Below are positions 1-9,109 of a DNA stretch of 64,000 nucleotides, piece by piece; the first letter of the stretch is position 1; every line of letters begins with the position of its first letter. The notes under the pieces are model-generated. The model was given only the letters and a program-made list of their open reading frames with translations. It made no database searches and had not been told where the DNA came from. The translations under genes and the position numbers were made by a program. The DNA is taken from the NCBI GenBank assembly GCA_020860715.1, contig JAJBTU010000024.1:47824-111823 (forward strand), read 5' to 3'. Source of the stretch: Clostridiales bacterium. Its GTDB lineage: Bacteria > Bacillota > Clostridia > Lachnospirales > Lachnospiraceae.

Positions 1-1617
1 TTCTTTCAATACTTCAATCGCATCGCCTCCGAGTCCGGAGCAGGAATCCTCATCTTCACCATACATAAGGTAATAGTCAAAATCGATATTGTATCCTTCT
101 CTATAATCATCCGGAATCTCATTACTGACTGTGAATGTGATACTTCCATCATCATTGACTTTGTAAGTAACATAGCTGGAGACTTCATCCGGAATATACA
201 CATTCCACCCGATCGATGTGTCCTCCGGAAATTCAGAGCCGTTCTCCATCGACACGGTAATGGTCTGTTCATGCCCGTTAAAGACATAATAATAGGTCGG
301 ATCTTCTTTCACGCCATATGTTTTCGTGAGTTTCGTCGAGATGTCATAGGAGTCGACATACACACGGGTGTCGTTCAGATAGTCCTCGTTGTCATGCCAC
401 ACCTGTACCCAGAAATTCGTATCCCAGTTAGTCTTGCGCAATACTGCACTGCTTCCATCATCTTTGATTTCCAACGCGTTCGTATCGACAGAGTCTGTCT
501 CGATCCTCAGCCAGTAGTTTTCGCCATCGATCTCTACTGTATCAGAGTAGTTCTGTCCCTCTCCATCCGTATAGTACCTTGTCAGTGTAAAGTCACCATT
601 GTCCAGCGTATAGGTATCGCCAATATGAAAATCCTCCGTCGGGATCGTTTCATCATTATAGGTCAGGACATAGTATTCTTCTGCCACCTTGACATAAAAG
701 TATTCTGTCGTGAGTTCATATTCCTCTCCATCAATGGCAGAAATGATTACCGTATCCTCTCCGCCCTGTCTTTTTCCGGTAAAGGAGATATAATACCCTC
801 CGTCTTCCGCCTCTTCAATCGAAAGATCCGTGTATCTGCCGGTAGAAGAGTAGTCGAGTGTGAAATCCGTGATCTCATCATACTCATCCCATTCTTCTTC
901 GCCATCACTATAGACCACCCTCTGCTCAACGGAAGAAATATAAAGACGAATGGTCTTCCCATTCAGAGTTGTACTGGTGCCATCAATCCAGTCATAGTTA
1001 AACCAGTACTCTACCTCCTTCACCTCCACGTCGGATTCTTCATCCTCACTCGTCAGGCTGATGTCATCCTCTTCGTCATCATCTCCACCGTCCACACTGC
1101 TGCCGTCCAGATCCAGACCGGCCAGCGAGATGCCATCATTCGCGTCTTCAATGGTCTCGGTATCCGTCTCATCCTCCGACTCTTCTTCCACATCAGAAAC
1201 AGCCCCGGTCGTCGCTTCCGTACTGTCGTCGACTGTACCCTCCGCAGTGTCCCCGGTCGACTCCGTATCTGTCGTATCATCAGACACGTCTGTCGTATCT
1301 GCCGCGTCCGTTGTATCATTAGACGTATCCGTTGTACCAGCCGCATCCGTTGCGCCATCAGACGCATCCGCCGTGTCTGCCGCATCCGCTGTATTATCAT
1401 CAGATGCGGCCGTCGTATCGGTCGTGCTCTCCACGGGGTCCGATACAGCCCCTTCTGCTGCCGTCCCGTCCGTCTTGTCAGACGCCGCGGTTATCTCCTC
1501 CGCTTCCGTCGTCAGCTCGGTCTCCTCCGCCGTGACGGGGCTTCCAATCGTGCCCACCTGTGAGCAGACCAGAACGATCGCAAGCAAAAGCGCCATGAAT
1601 CTCTTTTTGCTCTTCAT
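1..1617 (-). CDS. secreted Thr/Asp-rich surface protein, C-terminus off window
   Basis: The frame is open from an ATG at 1617 to the window edge, so the ORF track misses it. An AAGGAGG site lies just upstream of the ATG. The protein begins MKSKKRFMALLLAIVLVCSQ, a signal peptide. It continues with about 140 residues of Thr/Ser/Asp/Ala/Glu-rich repeats of the DTTDAADTTD kind, then beta-rich sequence with many Tyr, Asp and Glu. At least 539 residues are encoded here. The repeat part looks like a cell-wall-spanning stalk and the distal part like an adhesin or binding domain, but I recognise no catalytic motif. It diverges from the HTH/kinase unit. Function unknown; secretion is well supported. 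Confidence 0.8.
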   Translation of the reverse strand, partial: MKSKKRFMALLLAIVLVCSQVGTIGSPVTAEETELTTEAEEITAASDKTDGTAAEGAVSDPVESTTDTTAASDDNTADAADTADASDGATDAAGTTDTSNDTTDAADTTDVSDDTTDTESTGDTAEGTVDDSTEATTGAVSDVEEESEDETDTETIEDANDGISLAGLDLDGSSVDGGDDDEEDDISLTSEDEESDVEVKEVEYWFNYDWIDGTSTTLNGKTIRLYISSVEQRVVYSDGEEEWDEYDEITDFTLDYSSTGRYTDLSIEEAEDGGYYISFTGKRQGGEDTVIISAIDGEEYELTTEYFYVKVAEEYYVLTYNDETIPTEDFHIGDTYTLDNGDFTLTRYYTDGEGQNYSDTVEIDGENYWLRIETDSVDTNALEIKDDGSSAVLRKTNWDTNFWVQVWHDNEDYLNDTRVYVDSYDISTKLTKTYGVKEDPTYYYVFNGHEQTITVSMENGSEFPEDTSIGWNVYIPDEVSSYVTYKVNDDGSITFTVSNEIPDDYREGYNIDFDYYLMYGEDEDSCSGLGGDAIEVLKE

Positions 1618-1704
1618 AGAAAAACCTCCTTATTCATGTCATGATTGAAAACAAACAAAGTTCTGACATCTACCGCGATTCTATCACCTTTCGATTTTCC
1701 AATG

Positions 1705-1795
1705 GTGTCCTGAAAAAAGACTTCGTAGATTATTTTCGAAGTCTCCCCAAAGAAGATTTATTGTGTCCTAAAAAAAGACTTTTTTTAAGAGTTTC
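1705..1795. repeat. two degenerate direct repeats in the divergent intergenic region
   Basis: GTGTCCTGAAAAAAGACTT (from 1705) and GTGTCCTAAAAAAAGACTT (from 1763) are near-identical and both lead into sequence ending near GTTTCC or GTCTCC. The first copy also forms an AGACTTCG/CGAAGTCT hairpin. They lie between the surface-protein start and the HTH-regulator start. Binding sites for the adjacent HTH protein are plausible but inferred. Confidence 0.6.
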
Positions 1796-1803
1796 CAAAA
1801 GGT

Positions 1804-1833
1804 TTGTCAGTTTTTAGCGAACTATGATATACT
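1804..1833 (+). promoter_or_regulatory. probable promoter of the HTH/kinase unit
   Basis: TTGTCA (1804-1809) and TATACT (1828-1833) are separated by 18 nt upstream of the HTH regulator. A second TATAAT at 1868-1873 lacks a good -35 box. Confidence 0.45.
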
Positions 1834-1895
1834 TATGGAAATCAGCGAAACGACTTACGTCTTCTACTATAATTTAAACATCAGGAGGGGTTGCC

Positions 1896-2384
1896 TTGTC
1901 GAAGCAGAATAAAAAAGACATCTCAACATCCCAGCTTCTCTCAATCATCAAAAAGTCAAATGAGTTTTCTGAAGTGACCGGGACATATCACGATCAGGAG
2001 GAAGAACCTCTCTTCTGCCATTTCCTGTATGCCACGATGCAGAAGCACGACAAGGCGCCGACGGATGTGATCATGGAGAGCGGCATCGAGCGGTCCTATT
2101 TTTATCATGTATTAAGCGGGCAGAAGACACCCGGCCGCAATATTGTGCTGCGTATCAGTCTGTGTCTTTCCGCAACGCTTACCGAGACGAACCAGCTGCT
2201 GAGGCTTTCCCGGCAGGGCATATTGTATCCGAAGGTTAAAAGGGATGCGGCGATCATTTTCGCGATTGAGAAGAAATACACCATGCAGCAGGCGAATGAC
2301 CTGCTGATCCAGGAGGGCGAGCTGCCCCTGTATAAAAGAGAATCGGGGGGGGGAATGAGAGGCCATGAATCAGCGGTCGGGTGA
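1896..2384 (+). CDS. HTH (XRE-like) DNA-binding regulator
   Basis: A 162-residue cytosolic protein. The start is TTG at 1896 with AGGAGGGG five bases upstream; no ATG fits. The middle contains a helix-turn-helix of XRE/lambda-repressor type (around SGIERSYFYHVLSGQKTPGR), followed by a helical tail. It precedes and overlaps the kinase gene by 20 nt, so the two are probably co-translated. A G9 tract near its 3' end sets where it terminates. Likely role: a transcriptional regulator or adaptor working with the downstream Ser/Thr kinase; targets are unknown. The HTH call is good, the partnership is inferred from context. Confidence 0.72.
   Translation: MSKQNKKDISTSQLLSIIKKSNEFSEVTGTYHDQEEEPLFCHFLYATMQKHDKAPTDVIMESGIERSYFYHVLSGQKTPGRNIVLRISLCLSATLTETNQLLRLSRQGILYPKVKRDAAIIFAIEKKYTMQQANDLLIQEGELPLYKRESGGGMRGHESAVG
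2345..2353 (+). repeat. G9 homopolymer at the HTH/kinase junction
   Basis: Nine consecutive G residues lie eleven bases before the kinase ATG, inside the regulator's last codons. By direct reading, nine G places the regulator stop 17 nt past the kinase ATG. Ten G would give an ATGA stop/start overlap. Eight G would stop the regulator at TGA 2356. The tract may also act as the kinase ribosome binding site. Confidence 0.85.
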
Positions 2385-4431
2385 CGTGCCGTTTTCGCTT
2401 CCTGACGATCTGGCAGCGGTCTATGAAGTAAAATCCTGTCTGAAATATTCTGTGCAGGCCGGTACCGGCACTTACCTGCTCCGCAAAAGAGAGACAGGCG
2501 GCCTCTACCTTTTAAAGACGGCTGCAGATCCTGAATATGCGGCACAGCTTATCAATGAACAGAAGGTCCTGAATGCCATCCATGCCTCGGAGGATTCCAG
2601 CTATCCGAAGCTTTTTCCGGCTGCTGTTTTTCTGGAAAAATACCCCCCCGACGGTGAGATTTTTTACATTCGTACTTATATAGAAGGGAAAACTCTGGAA
2701 GAGCTGTGCGAGACCAATTATGAAAAGCCGGGGATTCCTCTGATGCAGGCTCTCGACTATATGATCTCACTGACCGACCTTCTGCGTTTTCTGCACTCTA
2801 TGACTCCGCCTTTGATCCACCGGGACATCAAGCCGCAGAACATCATCGTGGACACAGACGGCAGATGTCACTATATTGATCTTGGCATTTCCCGTTTTTA
2901 TCAGCCGGATAAGCGCAGCGATACGCTTGTAATGGGAACACAGCTGACCGCGCCGCCGGAACAGTTTGGCTACAAGCAGAGCGATACGAGAAGCGACCTG
3001 TATTCGCTCGGACTCATGCTCCTCTATTGTCTGACCGGGGAATACTCGCCGACCGATGCTCTTCTCTCTGAACTTGATGAGCCGATTGCTGCCATCATCC
3101 GTCACGCGACAATGTTTGACCCCGATCAGCGCTACCAGAGTGCAGACGAGCTGCTTGCCGATCTGCTGGCTGTGCGCTTTCCGCAGCTCTACCCGGCCGG
3201 AGAGGTCTGTACGGCGGGGATCACCGAAACTTCAGATGCCCCGGGCCATTTTGCACCTTTGCGGATTTTGGCCGTCGTGTTTGCGGGCATCCTTATTCTT
3301 GCTACAGCCATCTGGATGAATCGGGGGACTTTCTACTCTCTTTTTAGCGAAAACGCTTCCGGCAATTCATCCGAGTCCGATGTCACATCCGAGTCCGGCA
3401 GCGATAACTCTGATTCTTCGAACGCAATTTACACGTTCACTGAGCCGCTGATCGAGGAAGCGGTGCGTTCCCAGCTTGGGATCAGTGAAGAGGAATCCAT
3501 CACAGAGAAGGATCTGGAACAGATTGTCTCTCTGCATATTTTCGGACTTCAGATTTATTCAGATGATGAGGAATTCTGGTTTCAGGGGAATTATCCATTT
3601 GTTTATGATAATGAAATGCAGGAATCAGGACTCTATGAACGGACAGGCACGATCTCGTCTCTGGAAGATATCACGCATATGCCAAACCTCCACACGCTCT
3701 GTCTTTACCGGCAGCAGATCAAAGATCTTTCCGTCCTTGCGGACTCTGATCTGACGATCACGGAGCTTGGGCTTGGCTACAATCCGCTGACGGATCTGTC
3801 GCCTCTTTCGGAAAACGCGGATATCGAGACCCTGAATCTGGCCGGACTGGGGATATCAGACGTTTCCGTAATCTCTACACTTGACAATCTGAAAAATCTC
3901 AACATCAGCTCGACCAATATCCGCTCGCTGGCCGGGCTGGAGAACTGCGCCATTGAGGAATTGAACATCTACGATCTGGATCTGGCTGATTATTCCCAAT
4001 TGTCCTCATTGGAACACCTGACCTCATTGGAGATCAACCATCTTTCAAATGCCATAATCTCCGCCGTGAGTGAGACCTCATTGACCTCACTCTTCATCCA
4101 TTCGGCAAATGGCATTCCAATCAGTCAGCTTTCTGAAATCTCTACGCTGGAAACCCTCGGTGTAATCGTGGGAAATATGGATGAGGTCTCTCTGGACGCG
4201 ATCAACCTGCCCTGCCTTTGGAATCTTGACATCAAGAATGCGACCATCTCGGATTTTTCCGGTCTGTCCTCTCTGGAGTCCCTGACCACGCTGACAATCT
4301 ACGCAAGCACCTGCTTAAGCTACGACGGGCTCTCCGACATTCCAAACCTGCACATCATCAACTGCACCGAAGAGCAGGCCGAGACCATTCGTGCGCAGTA
4401 TCCGGATGCGGATTACTATTATGCGTATTGA
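2365..4431 (+). CDS. membrane Ser/Thr protein kinase with extracellular leucine-rich repeats
   Basis: A 688-residue protein in three parts. Residues about 25-275 are a Hanks-type kinase with HRDIKPQN (HRD at about 152), DLG in place of DFG (about 172) and an APPEQ segment. A single transmembrane helix lies at about 300-319. The outside part has an acidic Ser linker and then LRR units of internalin/SDS22 type (L..L.L..N.L.DLS.L) to the C-terminus. It probably phosphorylates cytosolic targets in response to an extracellular ligand or surface contact. PASTA domains, usual in PknB kinases, are absent, so a different signal is expected. It overlaps the HTH gene and ends before a strong terminator. 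Confidence 0.88.
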   Translation: MNQRSGDVPFSLPDDLAAVYEVKSCLKYSVQAGTGTYLLRKRETGGLYLLKTAADPEYAAQLINEQKVLNAIHASEDSSYPKLFPAAVFLEKYPPDGEIFYIRTYIEGKTLEELCETNYEKPGIPLMQALDYMISLTDLLRFLHSMTPPLIHRDIKPQNIIVDTDGRCHYIDLGISRFYQPDKRSDTLVMGTQLTAPPEQFGYKQSDTRSDLYSLGLMLLYCLTGEYSPTDALLSELDEPIAAIIRHATMFDPDQRYQSADELLADLLAVRFPQLYPAGEVCTAGITETSDAPGHFAPLRILAVVFAGILILATAIWMNRGTFYSLFSENASGNSSESDVTSESGSDNSDSSNAIYTFTEPLIEEAVRSQLGISEEESITEKDLEQIVSLHIFGLQIYSDDEEFWFQGNYPFVYDNEMQESGLYERTGTISSLEDITHMPNLHTLCLYRQQIKDLSVLADSDLTITELGLGYNPLTDLSPLSENADIETLNLAGLGISDVSVISTLDNLKNLNISSTNIRSLAGLENCAIEELNIYDLDLADYSQLSSLEHLTSLEINHLSNAIISAVSETSLTSLFIHSANGIPISQLSEISTLETLGVIVGNMDEVSLDAINLPCLWNLDIKNATISDFSGLSSLESLTTLTIYASTCLSYDGLSDIPNLHIINCTEEQAETIRAQYPDADYYYAY

Positions 4432-4520
4432 TTTATGCCGTTTCTTCTTGGGATGAACGCTGTACAATCTGTAGTTCACAGCCAAGTGCATTAACGATGT
4501 TCAGCAAAAACTTTAACGTA

Positions 4521-4556
4521 CAGCCGGAGCATTTCGCGCTCCGGCTGTTTTTATTT
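4521..4556. terminator. bidirectional terminator between kinase and DUF362 genes
   Basis: A perfect 10-bp stem CAGCCGGAGC/GCTCCGGCTG with a 7-nt loop is followed by T-rich sequence, between two convergent genes. The plus-strand tail is strongest. Confidence 0.88.
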
Positions 4557-5683
4557 TACTTTATATTCACGATCTCGTACTCTGCGCTGCCCAGTCCGAT
4601 CTTTACCGCATGCTCAATGGAAGACTTCCAGTTGGTGTCCGGCGATACGCGGCCGAAATGGTCACGGTCCTCGTGCGTGTGCTGCTCCACGGAATCTCCG
4701 AGCATACTGTTGCGAAGCGGCGGCTGTGCGTTGACCGCGTCAACACAGGCCATGTCGAGCGCGACCGGATCGAAGGATGCGAACATGCCGACATCCGGCA
4801 CGATCGCGGCGTCGTTCTCCGCATGGCAGTCGCAGAATGGCGAAACATCAATGACCAGACTGATGTGGAAGCAGGGGCGGTCCTGACAGACTGCCATCGA
4901 GTATTCCGCAATCTTGCAGTTCAGGATATCGTTTGCCTCATCGCTTGCAGGCTGTACCGCGTCCTTCGGACAGACGCCGATGCAGCGGCCGCAGCCGACA
5001 CATTTTGCATGATCTATAGAGGCTTTTTTTATCTCTTCATTTACTGCCGCCGCGCCGTGCGCACAGATTCTTGTACACTTTCCGCAGCCAACACAGAGGT
5101 CCTGATCGACATGCGGCTTCCCGGCGCTGTGCATCTCCATCTTTCCGGCGCGGGAACCGCAGCCCATGCCGATGTTTTTCAGCGTGCCGCCAAAGCCGGT
5201 CGCCTCGTGGCCTTTAAAATGGGTCAGGGAAATAAAAACATCCGCATCCATGACCGCACGTCCGATCTTTGCTTCTTTTACGTATTCTCCGTTTTTCACC
5301 GGAACCAGTTCTTCATCGGTCCCTTTTAATCCGTCCGCGATCAGCACGTGGCAGCCGGTCGCATAGGGCACAAAACCGTTGCCGTAGGCGGAGTCAATGT
5401 GGTCAAGCGCATTTTTGCGGCCGCCGACATAAAGGGTGTTGCAGTCGGTCAGAAATGGTCTGCCGCCGAGTTCCTTTACTACGTCCGCCACCGCTTTCGC
5501 GTAATTCGGGCGAAGGAACGCGAGGTTGCCCGGTTCACCAAAATGCATTTTGATCGCAACATACTGATCCGTGAAATCAATCTTACCAATCCCGGCTTTC
5601 CGGATCAGACGCTGCAGTTTGCCCGGAAGCGTGTCGCCGTCATGGACACGCAGGTCTGTAAAATATACTTTCGATTTTTCCAT
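4556..5683 (-). CDS. DUF362 protein with two [4Fe-4S] ferredoxin motifs
   Basis: 375 residues. The N-terminal and C-terminal parts match the DUF362 family (MHFGEPGN, TDCNTLYVG, SLTHFKGH, GFGGTLKN). Between them are two ferredoxin clusters, CVGCGKCTRICAHGA and CVGCGRCIGVCPKDA, each with CxxCxxCxxxC spacing. The protein is cytosolic and probably an iron-sulfur electron-transfer protein; the substrate is unknown. It follows the M18 aminopeptidase by 19 nt, and GGGAGGAATAACAGGAT precedes its ATG, so the two are likely one transcript. Confidence 0.85.
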   Translation of the reverse strand: MEKSKVYFTDLRVHDGDTLPGKLQRLIRKAGIGKIDFTDQYVAIKMHFGEPGNLAFLRPNYAKAVADVVKELGGRPFLTDCNTLYVGGRKNALDHIDSAYGNGFVPYATGCHVLIADGLKGTDEELVPVKNGEYVKEAKIGRAVMDADVFISLTHFKGHEATGFGGTLKNIGMGCGSRAGKMEMHSAGKPHVDQDLCVGCGKCTRICAHGAAAVNEEIKKASIDHAKCVGCGRCIGVCPKDAVQPASDEANDILNCKIAEYSMAVCQDRPCFHISLVIDVSPFCDCHAENDAAIVPDVGMFASFDPVALDMACVDAVNAQPPLRNSMLGDSVEQHTHEDRDHFGRVSPDTNWKSSIEHAVKIGLGSAEYEIVNIK

Positions 5684-5702
5684 ATCCTGTTATTCCTCCC
5701 GA

Positions 5703-7112
5703 CTACGCTTCCATCAGGAACGCGCAGTATCCCTTCTTTGCCTCATAGACGTCAGCCTTACTGGTGACTTCCATCGGCGCGTGCATATTCAGCACCGCCA
5801 CACCGCTGTCTATTACTTCCATGCCATAAAGCGCGGATATGTAGGCGATCGTCCCGCCGCCGCCGATATCTACCTTGCCCAGCTCCGCGGTCTGATATGC
5901 CACCTTGTGCCGATCCAGCAGGGCGCGGATTGCCGCGATGTATTCCGCGTTCGCGTCGTTGCTGCCGCTCTTCCCGCGGGAACCAGTAAATTTGTTGAAC
6001 ACCAGTCCTTTTCCAAAGTAAGCGCTGTTCTTCTTTTCAAAAACACTTCCATACAGCGGATCGTAGGCCGCGCTCACATCAGAAGAAAGCATCCGGCTGT
6101 TCTTAAGCGCACGGCGCAGCGCGAGTTCGCTGTATTGTCCGGCGCAGTCCATCAGCTCCGCAACGGTATTTTCAAAGAAGCGGGACTGCATGCCGGTCGC
6201 TCCGACACTCCCGATCTCTTCCTTATCTACCAGCAGGCAGCAGCAGGTGTATTCCTGCGCCGGCACGCTAAGAAGTGCCTCCAGCGAGGTGTACGCGCAG
6301 ACACGGTCATCCTGTCCGTAGGCCATGATCATGCTGCGGTCCAGCCCGCAGTCCCTGGCTTTTTCTGCCGGTACAATCTCCAGTTCGGCGGAAAGGAAGT
6401 CTTCCTCTTCCATATTATATGTATTTTTGAGGATTGCGAGGATGTTCTGTTTTACCGTTTCTTTTTCCGCTTCGTCCTGTTCATCGGCGCTTCCCGCTTT
6501 CGGCTGCGGACGGCTCCCGATCAGAATATCCAGCTTTTCACCTTCTATCACAACGCGGGCTTTTTTCTCCATCTGCTCTCCCGACAAATGAACCAGCAGA
6601 TCCGATACAAAGACTACCGGGTCGTCTTCTTTCTCCCCGATGCACACCTGCACCTTCGTGCCGTCCTTCTTTGCCACTACGCCATGGATCGCGAGCGGAA
6701 CCGTCACCCACTGGTATTTTTTGATCCCGCCGTAATAATGCGTATCCAGATAAGCCAGCTCGGTATCCTCATACAGCGGATCCTGCTTCACATCGAGACG
6801 CGGTGAATCGATATGCGCGCCCAGAATCCGCATTCCTTTTTCCAGCGGCTGTTCTCCGATCACGAACAGCGCGATCGTTTTCTCCATGCCGACTGCGTAC
6901 ACTTTATCTCCTGCCTGCAGGCGACTGCCGGACGCACGTACCTCATCCAGGCTGCGGTAGCCCTGCGCGCGCACAATGCGCACCGTCTCCGTCACACACT
7001 CGCGCTCGGTTTTCCCGGCGTCCAGAAATGCCCTGTAGCGTTTTGCCAAAGCCTCCAGTTCTTCAAGCTGTTCTTCCGTGTAAGTATTCCATGCGTTGTC
7101 TTTCTGTATCAA
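5703..7112 (-). CDS. M18 family zinc aminopeptidase
   Basis: 469 residues, the usual size for M18 aminopeptidases. GAHIDSPRLD carries a metal-binding His/Asp, DKEEIGSVG the catalytic Glu pair, and the end HAPMEVTSKADVYE another metal-ligand His. It removes N-terminal residues (often acidic ones in this family) from peptides in the cytosol. The start is TTG at 7112, preceded by AAGAAGGAAG; no better start exists. It heads a short run with the DUF362 gene, and YqeY lies just upstream. Family assignment is firm, substrate preference is not. Confidence 0.92.
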   Translation of the reverse strand: MIQKDNAWNTYTEEQLEELEALAKRYRAFLDAGKTERECVTETVRIVRAQGYRSLDEVRASGSRLQAGDKVYAVGMEKTIALFVIGEQPLEKGMRILGAHIDSPRLDVKQDPLYEDTELAYLDTHYYGGIKKYQWVTVPLAIHGVVAKKDGTKVQVCIGEKEDDPVVFVSDLLVHLSGEQMEKKARVVIEGEKLDILIGSRPQPKAGSADEQDEAEKETVKQNILAILKNTYNMEEEDFLSAELEIVPAEKARDCGLDRSMIMAYGQDDRVCAYTSLEALLSVPAQEYTCCCLLVDKEEIGSVGATGMQSRFFENTVAELMDCAGQYSELALRRALKNSRMLSSDVSAAYDPLYGSVFEKKNSAYFGKGLVFNKFTGSRGKSGSNDANAEYIAAIRALLDRHKVAYQTAELGKVDIGGGGTIAYISALYGMEVIDSGVAVLNMHAPMEVTSKADVYEAKKGYCAFLMEA

Positions 7113-7145
7113 TGATTCTTCCTTCTTTCGTTTTTACTGTAATTT

Positions 7146-7583
7146 TTACTGGCACAGCTCGGCTACGACCTGATTGATCACCTTGCCGTCCGCTTTGCCC
7201 TTCAGCTCGGCCATTACCGCTTTCATGATCTGACCTTTGTTCTTCGTCGCCAGCACATCTGCGAATTTGTCCTGCAGGATCGCCTTTACTTCCTCCGCAG
7301 TCAGCAGCTTCGGCGCATACTCGGAGATCACATCATAGCGGAACTGATATTCCGCCTTCAGATCCGCGCGCGAATCCGGGCAGGTGTCGATCTGTTCTTT
7401 CACCGTCTTCATCTCCTTTAAGATGACGCGGTTCACCATCTCCTCTGGAATGTCGTCGCGGCAGCCCTCATCGATTGCCACCTTCTTTACCGCGGAAATC
7501 AGGGACGAGATGGCCTCCTTGCGCGGCTTGTCTTTCGCCTTCATAGCTGCTACCATGTCTTTTCTTAGTAATTCGATGTCCAT
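7146..7583 (-). CDS. GatB/YqeY domain protein
   Basis: 145 residues from ATG 7583 (MDIELLRKDMVAAMKAKDK), with GAGAGGAGC upstream. The longer ORF in the track starts inside galK and is rejected. YqeY proteins are all-helical and resemble the tail domain of the GatB amidotransferase subunit; a tRNA-linked role is suspected but unproven. Full family length. It sits between galactokinase and the M18 peptidase on the same strand, with a hairpin-rich spacer separating it from galK. Confidence 0.9.
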   Translation of the reverse strand: MDIELLRKDMVAAMKAKDKPRKEAISSLISAVKKVAIDEGCRDDIPEEMVNRVILKEMKTVKEQIDTCPDSRADLKAEYQFRYDVISEYAPKLLTAEEVKAILQDKFADVLATKNKGQIMKAVMAELKGKADGKVINQVVAELCQ

Positions 7584-7630
7584 AAATTTGCTCCTCTCTA
7601 CATAAAATAGGTGAGCCGCCGCATACAAAA

Positions 7631-7682
7631 TCGCCCTGCGGGCGATGCGGCAGCCTTCGTCACAGATTCGCTGCGCGAATCT
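7631..7682. repeat. two adjacent triloop hairpins at the galK 3' end
   Basis: TCGCCC-TGC-GGGCGA (7631-7645) and AGATTCGC-TGC-GCGAATCT (7664-7682) are perfect inverted repeats with the same TGC loop. The second overlaps the galK stop. No T tract follows on the minus strand, so they may be an RNA-stabilising or REP-like element rather than a terminator. Confidence 0.65.
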
Positions 7683-9051
7683 ATGACATGACATGCCCGG
7701 CCCCGAATGTCCGGATGTTCATCGGGTACACGTTTTCTTTGCCCACAAACTGTGCAATATAATTCACATAATCCGCGGTTTCTTCTTTCGGGAGTACGCA
7801 TGCGATTACGCCCGCAAATCCGCCGCCATGCACACGGCACACACCCCGGCCGGTGCGGTTCAGGAACAACCTCGTGAGCGCGAGAGTCAGCGTCACCTTC
7901 TGCTCCTTCGGACTGCGGATGCAGTAGCAGTTCTGCAGCCACTCCCAGGAGGAGCGCCCGGACTCGTCAATCGCCTTTAAAAGCGCCGCCTCGTCGCGGT
8001 CCAACGCCGCCTGATAGGCAGCGTCCACGCGCCTGTTTTCTTCAAAAAAGTGCAGGGCGCGTAAGACGGCGCGGTCATTATGAATCTTCGCATTGGAAGC
8101 AGAAGCCGCCCCTTCGTCTTTTGTATCAGCTGCCAGCTTTGCAAGCAGCGCCTCCTCGTCCGTCTCGCACAACAGCTTCACGCCGAGGGATTTTGCAGCG
8201 TCTTTCATCTCCAGAGGCACGCTGGAATATTCGTCGCTCAAGTCCGCGTGACCCTTGCCGGTATTGACGATCACGAGGTCGTAGCCCAGCTGCGAGAAAG
8301 AAAAATCTACCTGTTTGCAGATATCCTCGTCTGTGATGGCGTTCTGCGCCGAATCCGCTGCCCCGGTATTTTCATCTGATGCGCCCGGCTGCGGCGCTGT
8401 CGCAATCTTTGAAAAATCCAGCAGGATCGTGCCGCCGACCGCGCAGGCCATCTGATCCATCAGCCCCGACGCCTTGTCCCAGAAATGGTTCTCCGCGTAC
8501 TGGCCGATGCGCGCGTAATCAATATAGCGCATCTTTCCATCATTGAAAAAGTAGTTGATGATCGCGCACACGAGCATCTCAAACGATGCCGACGAACTCA
8601 CGCCCGCCGCCGAGATCACCTCGGTCGACACATAGGCGTTGAACCCGGACACCGTAAATCCCATCTTCCGCGCAGCCATCGCCATGCCCGCCACCAGAGA
8701 AAATGTGCCCTTATTCTTCGGCACCCGCTCCAGCCGGGTCAGATCCACGATGATCTTGTCGCGGTAGCCCTCGCTCACGATCGTGATCACATCCGTTCCG
8801 TTCGGATACGCCGCGCCGATCGTGTCCAGGCTGATGCTGCCCGCCAGGATCTTTCCGCCGTTGTGATCCGTATGGTTCCCGACAATCTCCGTCCGCCCCG
8901 GAGATGTGAAGAATGACATCTCACAATCAGAAGTTTCCTTATCGGGAGCAAAATATCTTTTGTAATTCTCCGCCAACGACTGATAGCGCGCCATACTGCG
9001 CTCCGTCTCGCCGTAAATGCGTTCCAGTGTCTGAAGCTCCGGTAATTTCAT
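7681..9051 (-). CDS. galK: galactokinase
   Basis: A 456-residue GHMP-family kinase that phosphorylates galactose to galactose-1-phosphate using ATP, the entry step of the Leloir pathway. The galactokinase signature GRTEIVGNHTDHNGG is near residues 52-66, the glycine/serine phosphate loop GVSSSASFE is in the middle, and a C-terminal GHMP motif (GGGFAG) is present. GAAGGAGGAACAGG precedes the ATG. It is longer than E. coli GalK (about 382), as is common in clostridia, and carries an Asn/Ala-rich insertion near residue 240. No galT or galE is visible in the window, so the pathway partners lie elsewhere. Confidence 0.93.
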   Translation of the reverse strand: MKLPELQTLERIYGETERSMARYQSLAENYKRYFAPDKETSDCEMSFFTSPGRTEIVGNHTDHNGGKILAGSISLDTIGAAYPNGTDVITIVSEGYRDKIIVDLTRLERVPKNKGTFSLVAGMAMAARKMGFTVSGFNAYVSTEVISAAGVSSSASFEMLVCAIINYFFNDGKMRYIDYARIGQYAENHFWDKASGLMDQMACAVGGTILLDFSKIATAPQPGASDENTGAADSAQNAITDEDICKQVDFSFSQLGYDLVIVNTGKGHADLSDEYSSVPLEMKDAAKSLGVKLLCETDEEALLAKLAADTKDEGAASASNAKIHNDRAVLRALHFFEENRRVDAAYQAALDRDEAALLKAIDESGRSSWEWLQNCYCIRSPKEQKVTLTLALTRLFLNRTGRGVCRVHGGGFAGVIACVLPKEETADYVNYIAQFVGKENVYPMNIRTFGAGHVMS

Positions 9052-9109
9052 CCTGTTCCTCCTTCTATATATAATGATACACAGATTGCCGGCATGACAA
9101 TTTGTGGTT

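Noticed and set aside
271-1648. Plus-strand ORFs of 430 and 195 residues
   Set aside because: They are antisense to the truncated surface-protein gene, whose low-complexity repeats keep all frames open. No ribosome binding site and Arg/Ile- or Ser-runs only.
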